Source of the DNA: Planctomycetota bacterium
Lineage (GTDB): Bacteria > Planctomycetota > PUPC01 > JACPCR01
DNA: 7,209 nucleotides
Reading direction: 5' to 3'
Assembly (NCBI GenBank): GCA_030740295.1
Contig: JASLXP010000276.1
Location: 1-7,209 of the forward strand
Below, piece after piece: positions 5,106 through 7,209 of this stretch; position 1 is the stretch's first letter; each line of letters starts with the position of its first letter. The notes below the pieces were generated by a model, which was given only the letters and a program-made list of their open reading frames with translations, did not search any database and was not told where the DNA came from. A program made the translations under genes and the position numbers.

Positions 5106-7209
5106 ATGGGAACGGATATTCCCATCACCCTTGAAGAGTTTCTTGCCGCTCTGGGCCCGGCAGATCTGGCGAGGGCAGCGGCTACGCTGCCCCGTCATCA
5201 GAATCTGTCCGAGGACAAGGTCCGGTCTCGGCTCCTGAATGACCTCATCAATCACGCAGCGATACGGAAAAGGCTCGATCTGCTGCCCGTTCAAGAGGTG
5301 GCGAACGTTTTCCAGGAAGCCGTGCTGAATGGTGGGCGACTTCCCCTCACCCAGGCGCACGGCAGCTCAAGCAATGGCAGGCTGCCACCTGAGCTGCTCG
5401 AGGACATGCTTGAACAGTATTTTCTCGGCTCAGTAGATCACGGGCAGTCAGTGAATGGTCGCATTCATGAAGAGCCGAGAGTCCAGGTCTTTCCCGAGAT
5501 TGCATCCGCCTGGCTTCGGAATGCGAGACCTGTGCTGCCGCCGGTTTTCGCGCTCGAAAATGCAGCAGAGCCATTCGCCGATTCCGTGGAGTTCTTCATG
5601 GAAAAGGCCCGGGAAGATCAGTTTTCGCTGCAGGAATGTTCCTTCGAAGAATTTGCCTTCTGGGTCCGGTCTTCCGAATTTCCAGTCGCCGCCCCGGATA
5701 CACACCTGCCGTGCCTGCACGCAGTCGTAAAGGGAGAGCGTCTCGAAGAGCGACTCTCGCAACTCGAGCACAAGCCATTCAAGCCGTGGGATACTCTCAC
5801 AGAAAAGGAACGCTGCAGGCGCGCGCTCGTCCACCTGATCACCAACGGTGAAAGTTCGTTGAGCGCAGCATACGGAAGAAAGCTCGTCCAGCTTTTACGA
5901 ACACTTGAAGAGCGGCACTGGTTTGTTCCTTCGGCCATTTCGCACCTTCTGGTATTGGAGGAGGTCAGATCCGGCCAATGGATCAGCGACCTCTCTCTCG
6001 AAGAATTGTCCGCGCAACTGAAGACGGTGTTTTACCCGATCCTTCGGCTTACCGGCGTCTTAGAGACAGCGCGCAGCAGGGGAGAATCCGTGGCCGACCG
6101 CCTCACCCGAGATGGCGTCCAGGCCCTGTCACAGCGCATTGACTGGAATCACTGGGAGCGCCTGGCAAAAGCCCGTCGTCCGGGTGAAGTATCCGTGCCG
6201 GCCCAGGAGACTGAAGAGTCATCCTATCTGGCAGAAGCTTCGGGCCTGGTCTGGGAAGGCAGCTTTGGTGGTTTCCTGTCTCATCTGAAAAAACTCTACC
6301 TCGCAATATCAGTCAGTGATATTCCACTGACTCGGAAGGGCGAGCCAGACCGTCGTGCGATCCGGCGCGCCGCGCAAGCGGCAAACTTAACCGTGGAACT
6401 GACTGAGTTTCTCATTCGATTTGGCCAGGTTTTGAAGCATCTTGAAAGTGTTACCGGCCGGTTGCTGCCTGGAAGCAGTGCCCAATCTTTTCTTGACGAA
6501 TGGGCCCCGGAACAGGCGCGCGCAGTGGCCAATTTTTTCTGGAACGAGACTTTTGACGACGGCCCGATCGCAGAAGACCTGCGCGAGCTGAAACGAGTGT
6601 TCATCACGGAATACCTGGGCCAGGCCCGCAACGGAGAATTTGCCCGGCTCAGCGAGTTTTGGGATTGGCTGGAGGAGTGCCCGGCTCAGGAGAAGACAGC
6701 GCAGCGATGGCGAAGATATGTGGACGAAGACGATGAGGTTCTCCACTCGATCACCGTATCAATGGCACGCCCGCTGGGCTGGCTTGGTTTGGTCCATTGT
6801 TCACCCACGATAGATGAATCGCAGTTTGTTCGGCTGTCACCGGAAGGGCGTGCCTGGCTGGTGAATCACCGGTTCGAAGAGCAGACCGTGCCCAAAAACT
6901 CAGAGGGCGAGATCGTCAGCGATGGGCTCTCGTTGAGATGTGATCTCGGTCTGCCTTTCGATTTCCTGCGCAGGCTTTCTACATTTTCCACACTGAGCCT
7001 GGCAGAACGCTATTTCGATTTTCTGTTTACCGAAGAACGGCTCAAAGAGGCTGTCCTGGAAGGCGGCAATCCCAATCAACTGCCGGCACTTTTCTCAAGT
7101 TTCGGAGTGGAACCGTCCGGCGCGCTCGCCGCTCTCCTGAACCGCGTGCTCGCCCAGGTAAACGCCATGAGCATCGGGGCTGCCAGTGGTTTTATCGAGG
7201 TCGAATCGG
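5106..7209 (+). CDS. Large soluble protein resembling XPB/Ssl2 N-terminal-like helicase-associated proteins, 3' end beyond window
   Basis: 701 codons without a stop, open at the right edge. No signal peptide or membrane helix is seen. The N-terminus (ITLEEFLAALGPADLARAAA) and most of the first 540 residues are helical-looking and unrecognised. Near the end, LGWLGLV (557-563) followed by FVRLSPEGRAWL (574-585) fits the winged-helix pattern of helicase-associated proteins. Residues about 606-701 then fit the Helicase_C_3 pattern of the XPB/Ssl2 N-terminal family: a beta strand (LSLRCDLGL), a helix with RRLSTFSTLSLAERYF, TEERLKEAVLEGG (663-675), an LPALFSSFG helix, and a strand FIEVES. In actinobacteria such proteins are encoded beside an XPB-type DNA repair helicase, so a DNA-repair role is possible but inferred. 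The ATG at 5106 is the only start after an in-frame TAA at 5085; there is no Shine-Dalgarno. That it is a real gene is very likely; the family call is by pattern memory and moderate. Confidence 0.6.
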   Translation, partial: MGTDIPITLEEFLAALGPADLARAAATLPRHQNLSEDKVRSRLLNDLINHAAIRKRLDLLPVQEVANVFQEAVLNGGRLPLTQAHGSSSNGRLPPELLEDMLEQYFLGSVDHGQSVNGRIHEEPRVQVFPEIASAWLRNARPVLPPVFALENAAEPFADSVEFFMEKAREDQFSLQECSFEEFAFWVRSSEFPVAAPDTHLPCLHAVVKGERLEERLSQLEHKPFKPWDTLTEKERCRRALVHLITNGESSLSAAYGRKLVQLLRTLEERHWFVPSAISHLLVLEEVRSGQWISDLSLEELSAQLKTVFYPILRLTGVLETARSRGESVADRLTRDGVQALSQRIDWNHWERLAKARRPGEVSVPAQETEESSYLAEASGLVWEGSFGGFLSHLKKLYLAISVSDIPLTRKGEPDRRAIRRAAQAANLTVELTEFLIRFGQVLKHLESVTGRLLPGSSAQSFLDEWAPEQARAVANFFWNETFDDGPIAEDLRELKRVFITEYLGQARNGEFARLSEFWDWLEECPAQEKTAQRWRRYVDEDDEVLHSITVSMARPLGWLGLVHCSPTIDESQFVRLSPEGRAWLVNHRFEEQTVPKNSEGEIVSDGLSLRCDLGLPFDFLRRLSTFSTLSLAERYFDFLFTEERLKEAVLEGGNPNQLPALFSSFGVEPSGALAALLNRVLAQVNAMSIGAASGFIEVES

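Noticed and set aside
4585..5238. 217-residue plus-strand frame linking the permease end to the next gene
   Set aside because: Out of phase with both real genes; the permease frame is supported by membrane helices down to its stop at 4981, and the following frame is supported by a 701-codon open run.
5448..5938. Several minus-strand frames of 60-128 residues opposite the large right-hand gene
   Set aside because: All lie antisense to a continuous 701-codon frame and share no recognisable motif.
1..7209. tRNA or rRNA genes, CRISPR array, insertion sequence ends, attachment sites
   Set aside because: Looked for and not seen: no cloverleaf-like segment, no regularly spaced direct repeats, no transposase or integrase motif.
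1..7209. A coherent new defence or metabolic system spanning the whole window
   Set aside because: The genes fall into at least two divergent units with unrelated families; only the local NFACT-R / M14-like pairing and the XPB-N-like gene hint at something unusual, and neither is proven by the sequence.

Overview
This is a bacterial chromosomal window with six protein genes, two of them cut by the window edges. Coding density is high, intergenic gaps are short (45 to 169 bp), and base composition looks moderately GC-rich. I see no RNA gene, insertion sequence, phage gene or CRISPR array. The phylum cannot be fixed. Two-fold fused ABC-2 permeases, start codons mostly without a Shine-Dalgarno sequence, and divergent versions of several families suggest an environmental lineage outside the best-studied phyla, but this is weak inference.

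Left half, minus strand, read from 3216 down to 1. A CDP-alcohol phosphatidyltransferase with an intact catalytic signature is followed after 45 bp by a stand-alone NFACT-R domain protein. After 57 bp comes an M14 carboxypeptidase-like protein whose first zinc ligand is replaced. These three are probably one transcription unit. A hairpin follows the M14 stop codon. Next come a plausible sigma70-type promoter and a DEAD-box RNA helicase gene with a TTG start and a good ribosome binding site; this gene runs off the left edge. Its motif II reads DEGD rather than DEAD.

Right half, plus strand. A 169-bp divergent intergenic region separates the CDP-alcohol gene from a 531-residue ABC-2 type permease made of two homologous halves. 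No ATPase gene is visible. After 124 bp, which hold a possible extended -10 promoter and a 7-bp inverted repeat, a long reading frame starts at 5106 and stays open to the window end (701 codons). It is a soluble protein. Its last ~150 residues resemble the winged-helix plus Helicase_C_3 region of the XPB/Ssl2 N-terminal-like, helicase-associated proteins.

Working together: the minus-strand genes cover membrane lipid headgroup transfer, RNA or ribosome-quality-control-like binding, a possibly inactive peptidase fold, and RNA unwinding. Nothing in the sequence proves a shared pathway. The best candidates for a second look are the degenerate M14 protein next to the lone NFACT-R gene, the DEGD helicase, and the XPB-N-like protein, whose helicase partner may lie just beyond the right edge.
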